From contig CAYOTA010000004.1 in the NCBI GenBank assembly GCA_964406795.1, forward strand, positions 53,851-117,850: 64,000 nucleotides of DNA, read 5' to 3'. Both the position numbers and the translations under genes were made by a program. This DNA comes from JAGORM01 sp964406795 (GTDB lineage: Bacteria > Patescibacteriota > Microgenomatia > Levybacterales > GWA1-39-11). This document shows, piece by piece, positions 1 through 7,271 of this stretch. Under the pieces are notes generated by a model. It made no database searches. It saw only the letters and a list, made by a program, of their open reading frames with translations, and was not told the origin of the DNA. Every line of letters begins with the position of its first letter. Position 1 is the first letter of the stretch.

Positions 1-745
1 TTTCATGCCCCACTTTCCACTGTGCGAAAACCCGGCGGTAGAGGAAGGCGTTGAGCTGATCCCCCACCTCCAGCGAGGCCTGCGCCTCGAGGGTTCGCAG
101 CAGCCCTCGCAGGCGCGGCATCGCGAAGCCCAGGCCAGCTCGCTCGCGCTTGAGCACCAAAAACCTCTCGCCCACCCCTTCCCCCACCGTGATCTCTCCT
201 TTCTGGTAGCGGGCGCGCTCCTTTGGTGGGAGCGCCTCGAGATCCTTGGCGTCCAAATGCACCTTCATCCGCAACTTCTCGACCCCCATGACGTCGCTGT
301 ACTCGCAGCGTTCCGGAGGGACCACGAGAACGCGCTCGACAGTTCCAGCACGAACTTCGCGCCAGAAGAGCACCACATTATCAAGCAGGAGCCAATCCCG
401 CCACAAACAGCGCACCACCTCATGGATGCTGTCCAGTGCGTCCGGATTGCCCTCGCACCAATCCTTCCACACCTGCCGGTCGCCGGTGCGCTGAGGCACC
501 AGGCGCAGTCGGTAGTTGAGAAAACAGCCCTTGAGTTGCAGCAGAGCGCTCAGCGCATGGCTTTCCGACTCGAAGCGCCGAGCCTCCTTCATGATCCTGC
601 CCTTATCCTCGTGCAGATCCTCGCCGCAGGATTCCCACGCCTTGCGATCCCGGGGCAACACGGGGCGTTCGGACAACTGAAAACCATATCCCCCGCCGCG
701 GTTGGCGGTGGACTGCGCCCTTTTTCGTGCTGGCGTTCGGGCCAT
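1..745 (-). CDS. Putative portal protein, C-terminus beyond the window
   Basis: The frame opens at the ATG whose complement is 743-745 and stays open for 248 codons to the window edge, so the end of the gene is not seen. The N-terminus is basic (MARTPARKRAQ). Further on come FLNYRLRLVP, VVLFWREVRAG and, near the cut, GLGFAMPRLRGLLRTLEAQ. This mix of short strand-like segments and a long helical stretch, and the position downstream of a terminase, suggest a portal. I recognise no diagnostic motif. Other virion proteins remain possible. Confidence 0.4.
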   Translation of the reverse strand, partial: MARTPARKRAQSTANRGGGYGFQLSERPVLPRDRKAWESCGEDLHEDKGRIMKEARRFESESHALSALLQLKGCFLNYRLRLVPQRTGDRQVWKDWCEGNPDALDSIHEVVRCLWRDWLLLDNVVLFWREVRAGTVERVLVVPPERCEYSDVMGVEKLRMKVHLDAKDLEALPPKERARYQKGEITVGEGVGERFLVLKRERAGLGFAMPRLRGLLRTLEAQASLEVGDQLNAFLYRRVFAQWKVGHE

Positions 746-778
746 GTGCACCACCCAAATTCACAACTCCACCCCAAT

Positions 779-837
779 GTCAACCTCGGGTGCCGGCGTC
801 CGTTATCACGACTTCAGTCGGATAACGAGGGTTAGAC
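779..837 (-). repeat. attC-like recombination site, 59 bp
   Basis: Read on the minus strand the site opens with GTCTAACCCTCG and closes with CGAGGTTGAC, so the outer arms pair as in integron attC sites. Inside is a second hairpin, GTTATCCGACT facing AGTCGTGATAAC with one bulged base. The cassette that ends here begins with TTAGACGA just before its ATG (1145) and ends with TCGTCTAA, its exact reverse complement, which is the signature of a cassette once closed as a circle. The stop codon of the 780-1145 gene lies in the terminal GTTGAC core. Confidence 0.65.
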
Positions 838-1145
838 GATTGAGCCTCACCGAGCATGTAGCGCAGCAGTGTCGGGCCGATTCCTTCGCCGCAAGCGCCA
901 TATTCCGCGATCCACACGTCCGTCCATTCGTCCATCTTGTAGTCTCCGCCTTTGTAACCTTGGAAGGTTTTGCCGAGAGCGGATTTTGCATCAGCAAGCA
1001 TCGCCCCGACAGTCACGTTTTCGCGTGGCTCGAACGCCAGTTGGTCATAGTAGCCGCGATAGCTGTGAGGATGTCTAAAGCCATGCGGCACGATTTTATC
1101 AGCCGGAGCTTTTTCGAGTGTTTCTATCAGTTCTTTGAGTGTCAT
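780..1145 (-). CDS. Conserved hypothetical protein, cassette gene
   Basis: A 121-residue protein of a type often met in mobile DNA. The body has LAFEPRENVTVGAMLADA, SALGKTFQGYKGGDY and YGACGEGIGPTLLRYMLG. I know the pattern but no function for it. The last 25 or so residues are encoded by the attC-like site at 779-837, so the tail is probably not part of the fold. The start ATG lies four bases after the GTTAGAC core of the preceding site. Confidence 0.7.
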   Translation of the reverse strand: MTLKELIETLEKAPADKIVPHGFRHPHSYRGYYDQLAFEPRENVTVGAMLADAKSALGKTFQGYKGGDYKMDEWTDVWIAEYGACGEGIGPTLLRYMLGEAQSSNPRYPTEVVITDAGTRG

Positions 1146-1149
1146 AATC

Positions 1150-1234
1150 GTCTAACCAGTCGCTCCAACCAACGGCGGTTTCGCGTCACTCATGGCTACC
1201 CCCTCTCGCCGTGGCTGAGCGGTGGCGTTAGAAC
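1150..1234 (-). repeat. attC-like recombination site, 85 bp
   Basis: Minus strand: begins GTTCTAACGCCACCGCTC and ends GACTGGTTAGAC. Reading the right half backwards gives GTCTAACCAGTCGCTCC, which lines up with the left half with a few extrahelical bases, and the inner arms share CGGCG. The cassette ending here starts with TTAGAAC (just before ATG 1834) and ends with GTTCTAA, its exact complement. The stop TAG of the 1152-1460 gene lies inside the terminal GTTAGAC. Confidence 0.65.
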
Positions 1235-1460
1235 TCATCAGCACGTCCTCGGCCGTCCGCTGGGCCATGGCCGCGATCTGGACCAGCTCGGCCACCATCA
1301 GGTCTGTGCTCCGTTCGCTGCGCTTCTTCTTCACCTCTTCCCAGAACTCATCAACCTCCTCCAACAGCACCGCGTAGCCCTCGTGGACCGATGCCTGTTT
1401 TCCGTGCTTGGCGCGGGCGGATTCCAGCTCCCGCCTTTGGAGCTCGACGAACGTATTCAC
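1152..1460 (-). CDS. Small conserved phage protein (nucleotide-hydrolase-like acidic motif)
   Basis: GTG start at 1458-1460 overlaps the upstream TGA as GTGA, which fixes the start; 102 residues. The core ELQRRELESARAKHGKQA, then GYAVLLEEVDEFWEEVKKK, resembles small phage proteins with an acidic EEVDE helix, distantly like MazG-type folds. That link is inference. The C-terminal 30 residues are encoded by the attC-like site at 1150-1234. It shares a cassette with the 1457-1834 gene. Confidence 0.65.
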   Translation of the reverse strand: MNTFVELQRRELESARAKHGKQASVHEGYAVLLEEVDEFWEEVKKKRSERSTDLMVAELVQIAAMAQRTAEDVLMSSNATAQPRREGVAMSDAKPPLVGATG

Positions 1461-1834
1461 GGCACCAAATTGATGAGCTTGGATTGCAGTTCGCCGGCCA
1501 TGACGCTCGCCTTCGTCAGCATTTCGGACGCGCCGCAGCGTTCGATTTGATAGCACAACTCCAGCGCGGCCTGCCGGGCATCCGCAACGCCGTTGATTAG
1601 AGCGTCGAGGCGTTTCTCCACGCACGTCAGACAGACGTAGCCGCCAAGGTCGTCGCGTCGATACGGTAGCGGCTTCGATTCTCCGCAGCACGCACACAGC
1701 TTTCGGCTGACGTGGGCGTCAAGCAGCCGGCTGAGTGCGTCGCGCTCTTTTGAGATGGCAAGTTCTCTCGGGGTGGTTGCGGTCGCCACTTGCGAGAGTT
1801 CGAGGTAGAGGCGGTTGATTGTTTCGAGTTCCAT
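1457..1834 (-). CDS. Small zinc-ribbon protein, cassette gene
   Basis: 125 residues. A single zinc ribbon is visible near the middle (LCACCGESKPLPYRRDDLGG then VCLTCVEK), flanked by helices. The ATG follows the attC-like core GTTAGAAC by two bases, so this is the first gene of its cassette. It overlaps the next gene by four bases. No enzymatic motif is seen; a nucleic acid or protein adaptor role is possible. Confidence 0.65.
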   Translation of the reverse strand: MELETINRLYLELSQVATATTPRELAISKERDALSRLLDAHVSRKLCACCGESKPLPYRRDDLGGYVCLTCVEKRLDALINGVADARQAALELCYQIERCGASEMLTKASVMAGELQSKLINLVP

Positions 1835-1836
1835 AC

Positions 1837-1923
1837 GTTCTAACCCATCAGTTCAGCGGTCCCGCCTGCCGCTGGGATTGTTGGTTTCGTCAGCGGGCGG
1901 GCCGCTGACTTCGGTGTTCGGTC
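1837..1923 (-). repeat. attC-like recombination site with mixed cores
   Basis: Minus strand: the left end is CCGAACACCGAAGTCAGCGG, translated as the PNTEVSG tail of the upstream protein. The right end is CGCTGAACTGATGGGTTAGAAC. GTCAGCGG-CCCGCC on the left pairs with GGCGGGACCGCTGAAC on the right. One end therefore looks like the GTTCGG-type sites of the 10.5-13.5 kb array and the other like the GTTAGAAC type, linking the two site families. Confidence 0.55.
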
Positions 1924-2275
1924 CGAATAGATGGTGGACCATCTTAAGCAGGTCCCCTTCGGCGCTGTTTGGGAACCGCATCGTTCCATCGGTTTGGCCG
2001 TAGAAGTGCAACATTCGTCGACGCAGCTCGTCGGCGATTTCCACCTTGGACCAGCCGGCCCAGCCGCCAGGCCGAACCATCCGCTCCATCGAACAATGGA
2101 AGGTGGTGGCGGTTGAGGGATCGGGCGCTCCGCTGCTCTCGTTGTCCCCGCCTTCACGCGGCGAATACGGCGCGCCACAACCATCGCACCGATCTCTGGA
2201 AGGGAGCTGCCGCCCGCAATAGTCGCAGCGCAATTGGAATTTCTGAGGCGGAGGAGGTGGAGTAAGCATACCCAT
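1853..2275 (-). CDS. Zinc-ribbon protein with PNT-type C-terminal tag
   Basis: 140 residues from the ATG at 2273-2275 (MGMLTPPPPPQKF). A four-cysteine ribbon follows (LRCDYCGRQLPSRDRCDGCG). The middle is hydrophilic, then comes a helix with EIADELRRRMLHFYGQ. The end reads GPNTEVSGPPADETNNPSG and is encoded by the attC-like site at 1837-1923; the same PNTEVSG string ends an unrelated protein at 12671. Function unknown. Confidence 0.6.
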   Translation of the reverse strand: MGMLTPPPPPQKFQLRCDYCGRQLPSRDRCDGCGAPYSPREGGDNESSGAPDPSTATTFHCSMERMVRPGGWAGWSKVEIADELRRRMLHFYGQTDGTMRFPNSAEGDLLKMVHHLFGPNTEVSGPPADETNNPSGRRDR

Positions 2276-2276
2276 T

Positions 2277-2807
2277 TTATACCCTTCTCGCTTCCATTGC
2301 ACCGCTCCCTTCTGTACCGGAGATGGGAGGATCCGCGGCGCTATTGGCACCCGGAGGCGTTACCCGCTTGGGTCCACCTTTCCACGACATCTCCCACGAA
2401 GTGGAGCAATGGGCGACCAAGGTCTGGACGATCCGGCGAATCTGGTCCGGCGTGCGCGCAGATTTAAGTCCCGACCCTGGAATCAGGTTGATTTCCGGGA
2501 TTCCGTCCAGACACGTGTTGAACCCCACGAGCCAGGACCTTTGGTTCTCCAATCTTCTGGAGAGCATCTGAAAGACCGTTTCCGCGACGCTTTTCGGATA
2601 ATGGCGAACATCGGCTCCACACCACGGACACCAATTGATGCCCACAGAGTCCACGCCGTCAGGCCGTTTAAGCCGCAACCAAATTCCGTGCGAACCCGCA
2701 GGCAGAGCAGTTTCCATTCGCAGGGCAGCAGAAAGCCTATCGCAACAAAAGCTCGACGGAGATTGCCCCGTGCTATCCCGCGGTGTTGTTGGCACGATAG
2801 GATTCAT
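2277..2807 (-). CDS. Hypothetical protein with Cys pairs
   Basis: 176 residues from the ATG at 2805-2807, the first start after the upstream stop. Paired cysteines (SSFCCDRL and INWCPWCGADV) suggest a metal-binding N-terminal half. The rest is not recognised, and the last 30 residues look unstructured. It ends two bases before the 2275 start. Confidence 0.5.
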   Translation of the reverse strand: MNPIVPTTPRDSTGQSPSSFCCDRLSAALRMETALPAGSHGIWLRLKRPDGVDSVGINWCPWCGADVRHYPKSVAETVFQMLSRRLENQRSWLVGFNTCLDGIPEINLIPGSGLKSARTPDQIRRIVQTLVAHCSTSWEMSWKGGPKRVTPPGANSAADPPISGTEGSGAMEARRV

Positions 2808-2830
2808 GGGATAACGCAAACGGTTGGATT

Positions 2831-3160
2831 TTACTGCGCCCGGGCGGCCACGGCGGCCAGCAAAGTTGGATGCCATTCGTAAGTATCCTTGTCGGGATCA
2901 AATACATCATTCGTCATGGCAAGGTGGAATCCTCCAATCGTCCGCATGAGTCCACCTGGATGCCCTGCGAAGCATTCCGTCACGCGCTCATGGAATTTGC
3001 GGAGATGATCCACATTGTCCTTATCGAAGCAGTCCGCTCGGTCACCTTCATCCCAGGTACCATCGGGTTTACACGGGATCCCATCCTCCGCGGTGTTGAG
3101 AACGCGCATCAGTTTAAGGAGAGCATCCACTTCCTGAGGTGTTGCCTTTGTCAGTTTCAC
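2831..3160 (-). CDS. Hypothetical protein
   Basis: 109 residues, starting with a 4-base ATGA overlap on the HNH gene upstream. It is helical and acidic, with TPQEVDALLKLMRVLNTAED near the start and KFHERVTECFAGHPGGLMRT in the middle. I do not recognise the family. Position suggests it is co-translated with the HNH nuclease and methyltransferase. Confidence 0.55.
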   Translation of the reverse strand: MKLTKATPQEVDALLKLMRVLNTAEDGIPCKPDGTWDEGDRADCFDKDNVDHLRKFHERVTECFAGHPGGLMRTIGGFHLAMTNDVFDPDKDTYEWHPTLLAAVAARAQ

Positions 3161-3510
3161 TTATCTTCTCCATTTCGATGTAACCAATCGGCATTCATCG
3201 ACATGCTGTTGCCACGAGCCCGATTGCACTCCAAGCAGGCGAGGGCGAGGTTCTTGATGTTGTGTGTCCCACCCCTGCTGATGGGGCGCAGGTGCTCGAT
3301 TGTGGCCGACTTCAGACCATTCTTGCCATCGAAGCAGAGTTGGCACTTGCACCAGATACACAACGAACCGTCCCGGGCACGGAGACGCCGGACCTTCTTG
3401 GCGCGACGGCGGGAGTCCCACCAGCGGAGCATTAATTTCTTATGCTCCCGAAGAGACCCAAGCAAATGGTCGGCAGGGGGCGAGATCGGCGCTGTGGATT
3501 CATTGCTCAT
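3157..3510 (-). CDS. HNH endonuclease
   Basis: 117 residues from the ATG at 3508-3510, two bases after the methyltransferase stop. The fold is visible from the first zinc knuckle CIWCKCQL, through ATIEHLRPISRGGTHNIKNL (catalytic His and Asn), to the second knuckle CLECNRARG. HNH nucleases of this size next to phage terminases often assist packaging cuts. Next to a C5-methyltransferase it could instead be a partner in modification or restriction. Confidence 0.85.
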   Translation of the reverse strand: MSNESTAPISPPADHLLGSLREHKKLMLRWWDSRRRAKKVRRLRARDGSLCIWCKCQLCFDGKNGLKSATIEHLRPISRGGTHNIKNLALACLECNRARGNSMSMNADWLHRNGEDK

Positions 3511-3512
3511 CT

Positions 3513-4892
3513 TTATGCCGGTGAGGCCAAGATGCCCACGGTCGCGCGCTCTCCACTTTCCTCGACTACGGCTGAGCCCCGTTGGTTCTGCCAGCTTTGC
3601 CAGCAAGTCGAATCCTGCGATATCGCGCCAGCCACCAAGGCTCCCGAAAGCCCGCAGGGCACGGCATTGCCGATCTGTCGAACCACCTCGGTTTTGGTTC
3701 CGGTGAATCGATAACCGCGCGGGAAACCCTGCGCGGCGGCGAGTTCGTGGGGCTGAAGCATCCGGAAGCGGATGTCGAGGAAGCATCGCTCGCCGCCGGA
3801 ATCCACCTCGGGCATCGCCAGTCCGAAGCGGGACTTGGCGGTCACGGTACCGAGCGGTTCGGTGATTCTCCGGGCCCCGCCGGTGCCATAGTATTCAATC
3901 AGAAATGGCTCAACCAAGCCGTGGTGAATACCGCCCGCGGAGATAGTGGAGAGCGGTTCGGAAAGAGGGCGCGCGGAACCGCGCACCTGGGATGGCGAGG
4001 TGCCGCGCATTTGAATGATGAACGGTTCGGCCAGACCTATGGCACCACACCGAGCGGTCGTAATGGTGGGCAGCGGGGAATCCACCGAGACCACCCGCCC
4101 GCCGTGTTCCATGCAAACCAGGTGAGGCGCTCCACCGAACCGCCGCAATCCATCCAGAATGCGCTCCAGCGTGCGGGGCGCGAGGGGCTTCTTGCGCGCA
4201 TAAATGCTGTCCGCCTGGATCGACCAATCGATGATCTCGCGGGCCGCGCGCCACGGATGAAGCGGGCCAAATAGATCGGCGTCCGCATTCTTCCGGTGCG
4301 TCGGTTCCGGCCAGACGATTTTGCGCCGGCCAAGGACCGCTTGCACAAAGAGACGCTCGCGGCTCGTCGGATCGCCGTAGTCCGCGGCACAAAGCACCCG
4401 CCAGTCCACGCGGTAGCCGAGGGATTCGAGCATCCCGATCCACGCCCGGAAGGTGGCCCCCTTCCTGCTCCTCAAAGGGCGACCATCGACACCTAGAGGC
4501 CCCCACTCGGCAAATTCCTTCACGTTCTCCACGAGGATCACCGAAGGGCGCAACGTCTCTGCCCATCGGGTCACGCAATGCCCAGACGCGCGCGATTGGT
4601 CGGACATCGGTTTTCCGCCGCGGGCCCGAGAATGGTGGGTGCATTCCGGAGAGGCCCACAGCAGGTCCAACGTCCCGCTCGGGAAGAGATGCCTCGGGTT
4701 GATGCTGTCCACCGCGGCGCAGACATGCCGGGAGGCCGGGTGGTTGGCCTCATGCGTCGCCACCGCCACCGGCCAGTGATTGACCGCGGTCAGTTCCGCT
4801 CGAAACCCCAGGCGGCGCAGGGCAACCAAGGCCCCCGTGCTGGTCCCGCCCGCTCCGCAGAACAAATCGGCGATCTGGAACACTCGTGACAT
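3513..4892 (-). CDS. DNA cytosine-5 methyltransferase
   Basis: 459 residues. C5-methyltransferase motifs are in order: I (ADLFCGAGGTSTG, about residue 8), IV with the catalytic Cys in ASPECTHHS (about 80), VI in ILVENVKEF (about 118), VIII in TSRERLF, and X in RQIGNAVPCGL near 400. Between VIII and X are three imperfect repeats built on PLxTITT / PLSTIS / PLGTVT, seen in other phage enzymes. Motif IV has SPEC instead of the usual PPC. It probably protects phage DNA or modifies it before packaging. Confidence 0.93.
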   Translation of the reverse strand: MSRVFQIADLFCGAGGTSTGALVALRRLGFRAELTAVNHWPVAVATHEANHPASRHVCAAVDSINPRHLFPSGTLDLLWASPECTHHSRARGGKPMSDQSRASGHCVTRWAETLRPSVILVENVKEFAEWGPLGVDGRPLRSRKGATFRAWIGMLESLGYRVDWRVLCAADYGDPTSRERLFVQAVLGRRKIVWPEPTHRKNADADLFGPLHPWRAAREIIDWSIQADSIYARKKPLAPRTLERILDGLRRFGGAPHLVCMEHGGRVVSVDSPLPTITTARCGAIGLAEPFIIQMRGTSPSQVRGSARPLSEPLSTISAGGIHHGLVEPFLIEYYGTGGARRITEPLGTVTAKSRFGLAMPEVDSGGERCFLDIRFRMLQPHELAAAQGFPRGYRFTGTKTEVVRQIGNAVPCGLSGALVAGAISQDSTCWQSWQNQRGSAVVEESGERATVGILASPA

Positions 4893-4898
4893 GAGCGT

Positions 4899-6374
4899 TC
4901 AGGCGCGCGAAGGCGTGGGCACGACCCCGGATTGCATCGTGTCCGAGGAGAGATTCCCCATGAAGCGACAAGTCGCGCCATAGAGAAGATTGGCGCGGGC
5001 ATCCTCGGGGAGACGACTCATCTGCACGAGACCGCGAAATGTCGGCACGTCGGACGACACGGCGTAGAACGGCTTGGTGCCACCGGGCGGAACCCCGAAA
5101 TGGCAATCCGTCACCACCCACCCGCCCATCACCGGGAAACCCGCCACCGGATCTCCGGAGTCATACCGCAGCCGAGCCCCGTCGATCCCGTCCCGCACGT
5201 GTCGCGGCGGCAGTGTCGCCGCCACTCCGATAAACGGGGTGCCGTTTGCGTCGATGTCGGCGAACTCAAAATGGCAACCTGAGGCGCGCACATTCCGCTT
5301 GGGCTGACTGATCGCCTGCAGCACGTGATTGATGGCCGCGTAGCTGATCAATCCACGCGATGACTCCAACTCCACGTCCTCAGTGATGTCCCAATCGTTG
5401 TAGAGGAAGGATCGGGCCCCAGCACCCACGATACTCCGGAACTTCGTTCGCCGGTTGGCCGCCAGACAGAACTGGTTGTCCGCCCCCAAATCCAAAACCC
5501 CGTCCTCTACCACGGACCACGCGCTTTGCTCGTCGGTGAAGCCGATGAAGCATCCACCCACGTAGCTGCCCGGCACCGCGCTGACCCACCAGTTCCTCCC
5601 GTGGGCGCCGCCCAAGCCGCGCTGACAATTGATTCCGAAGACCTCCTTGCCCGCGTCCTCCGGCTTGGTCCGATCCGGCCAACGCCCTCTCACGGGGCCC
5701 ACATGGAGATCCGACCACGCCGGTGCCGTACCGTAGAGCACCACGCCCCCCACAAGCACGGATGACGGGCAATCGTGGGTAAGCGTGAGCCCGTGCAGCT
5801 CGGGCGCCTTCCGGGCCGGATCACCCTGCCAGTGCCCGCCCCAGAGAATGTAGGTGTCGCGTTCATCCCGGGGCCGCCCGTCCGATTCCAGGACGGGATC
5901 GCGAACCACCAGCTCCGTCTGTCGCCGCCCGTACCTCCCATGAAGGTGCTGATCGTACCCGATCAGACACCAGCCGTTGTCCGGGTGCGCCCACGGCCCG
6001 CGGCTGAAATACCTGCCCGCCCCAAGGTCGAGTCGAAACGCGCGGGTGCGGTGCCGCCGCGCAAACGCATCCATGTCCCGGATACGGAAGGGATCTGCCA
6101 GGGTGCCACGCCCCCGGCCATCCTCCTGCTCGGAGCGCGCCTGCTCCGCGTGCCACAACCACTCGGTAGCGCCCACTTCGATACCGACAGGAGGCAAAGG
6201 ATCCTCCTCGCCGGGACCTTCTTTCTCCGCCGGCACCGGCTCCGGTGGTGCCTCCACCACCACGGTGAAATTCATGGTCACCTTCCCGCCCGCCGGAATC
6301 GCCGAGGCCAGACTCACCGGAGCAGTCGTAGGATTATCGGGAGATCCATTTGCGGCAGGGGCGGGGTTGCTCAT
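4899..6374 (-). CDS. Beta-helix virion-type protein (module 2)
   Basis: 491 residues. A low-complexity Ala/Pro N-terminus is followed by a long parallel beta-helix-like body with many short strands, asparagines and turns. The stretch VLDLGADNQFCLAANRR then GARSFLYNDWD is clearly related to VLVDIGDGNWFAFGVNER and LRNLIYND in the protein at 32906-33943. That suggests a tail spike, fibre or receptor-binding role; catalytic residues are not evident. It has its own promoter/operator just upstream (6375-6412). Confidence 0.65.
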   Translation of the reverse strand: MSNPAPAANGSPDNPTTAPVSLASAIPAGGKVTMNFTVVVEAPPEPVPAEKEGPGEEDPLPPVGIEVGATEWLWHAEQARSEQEDGRGRGTLADPFRIRDMDAFARRHRTRAFRLDLGAGRYFSRGPWAHPDNGWCLIGYDQHLHGRYGRRQTELVVRDPVLESDGRPRDERDTYILWGGHWQGDPARKAPELHGLTLTHDCPSSVLVGGVVLYGTAPAWSDLHVGPVRGRWPDRTKPEDAGKEVFGINCQRGLGGAHGRNWWVSAVPGSYVGGCFIGFTDEQSAWSVVEDGVLDLGADNQFCLAANRRTKFRSIVGAGARSFLYNDWDITEDVELESSRGLISYAAINHVLQAISQPKRNVRASGCHFEFADIDANGTPFIGVAATLPPRHVRDGIDGARLRYDSGDPVAGFPVMGGWVVTDCHFGVPPGGTKPFYAVSSDVPTFRGLVQMSRLPEDARANLLYGATCRFMGNLSSDTMQSGVVPTPSRA

Positions 6375-6412
6375 GGGTTACAGTGTAGCCACAGGCGGCC
6401 ACACTGTGTCAA
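6375..6412 (-). promoter_or_regulatory. Sigma70-type promoter overlapped by an operator-like palindrome
   Basis: On the minus strand TTGACA (6412-6407) is followed after 18-19 bases by CTACAC/TACACT. The ATG of the 4899-6374 gene lies only 7 bases beyond the -10, so the transcript would be leaderless or nearly so. An inverted repeat, ACAGTGTGGCC and GGCTACACTGT (10 of 11 positions pair), spans 6380-6407 and covers the spacer and -10. That is where a repressor would act. Confidence 0.6.
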
Positions 6413-6440
6413 GCGCGCCGCAAGCGGCAGGATGCGATTT

Positions 6441-7271
6441 CTACCAGCAACCCGCGTCGTCTTCGGGTTTCACATGGAATCCGCCTTCGGATTGCTCCTG
6501 CCACCAAATGCGGAAGGCCACATAGGCGTTGCGGCGGGAATCCACCAAATCGTCCCGTTCGGAGCTGAGGAAGCGCAACGCACCGTTTTTGGTCGTGTCC
6601 CACGCACCGTCCGCGCGGGTGGCCACGGAGAACGCACCCATTTGCTGGAGCGCCTGCGAGCCCATGCGGCTCGCCCACTCCTTTTCCTCCGGCCAACCTT
6701 GCGCCAGAGGAGAACCATCGCTCGCGGTCATCTTCACCACCTCCTCGTGGCGGGCCGGGACCCCGATGGTCTCCTTGGTCCATGCCTCGCGAAACAGGGT
6801 GTGCATGTGGGTCTTGAGCACATCATCACCCTGGGCGTGGGCCAGTTCGGTCGCCCACAGCGCCTGCATGCCACTGTCCCGCCGCAGCACGAAGGAGAGG
6901 ATGGCGGCGGCGTCCAACTCCGCGTGGTCACGCGGCACAATCGGGCGGCAGTTGGTCTCCACCCCGCGAACCTTCTGCGCCCGATCTCCAAGTTTTTTCC
7001 ACAACCACTGACCGCCGCCACCCCAATCCAGCACGATGCAGGAGAAACCAAAGTCCATGTGTTTTTCGTGGATCAGCCCGCTCCACTGATCCAAGTCGTA
7101 CCCACGCACCACGCGGTCGTAGACGAAGTCGGTCTGCCAATCGGACAACCCGGCAGGATCCTCCACGGAGGCCATGGCCCGGAGCACACTCAAGGCGCCA
7201 TCGTCGCTGGATTTCTGCTGCGCCGGAGCGGGATCGATGCCCAGGAAAAAAAAGACGGGCTTGGCATTCAC
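6441..7271 (-). CDS. Terminase nuclease subunit (RNase H-like), module 2
   Basis: 276 residues; the GTG start overlaps the ATPase stop as GTGA. The N-terminus VFFFLGIDPAPAQ has the first acidic residue of an RNase H fold, and FSCIVLDWGGGGQWLWKKL carries another acidic residue on a strand. This matches the C-terminal nuclease domain of phage large terminases, which cuts concatemeric DNA. It is a separate gene here rather than fused to the ATPase. Confidence 0.7.
   Translation of the reverse strand: MNAKPVFFFLGIDPAPAQQKSSDDGALSVLRAMASVEDPAGLSDWQTDFVYDRVVRGYDLDQWSGLIHEKHMDFGFSCIVLDWGGGGQWLWKKLGDRAQKVRGVETNCRPIVPRDHAELDAAAILSFVLRRDSGMQALWATELAHAQGDDVLKTHMHTLFREAWTKETIGVPARHEEVVKMTASDGSPLAQGWPEEKEWASRMGSQALQQMGAFSVATRADGAWDTTKNGALRFLSSERDDLVDSRRNAYVAFRIWWQEQSEGGFHVKPEDDAGCW

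Noticed and set aside
589..783. Short minus-strand frame between the first cassette and the portal gene
   Set aside because: It overlaps the portal-type gene in another frame and has no ATG; composition suggests a shadow.
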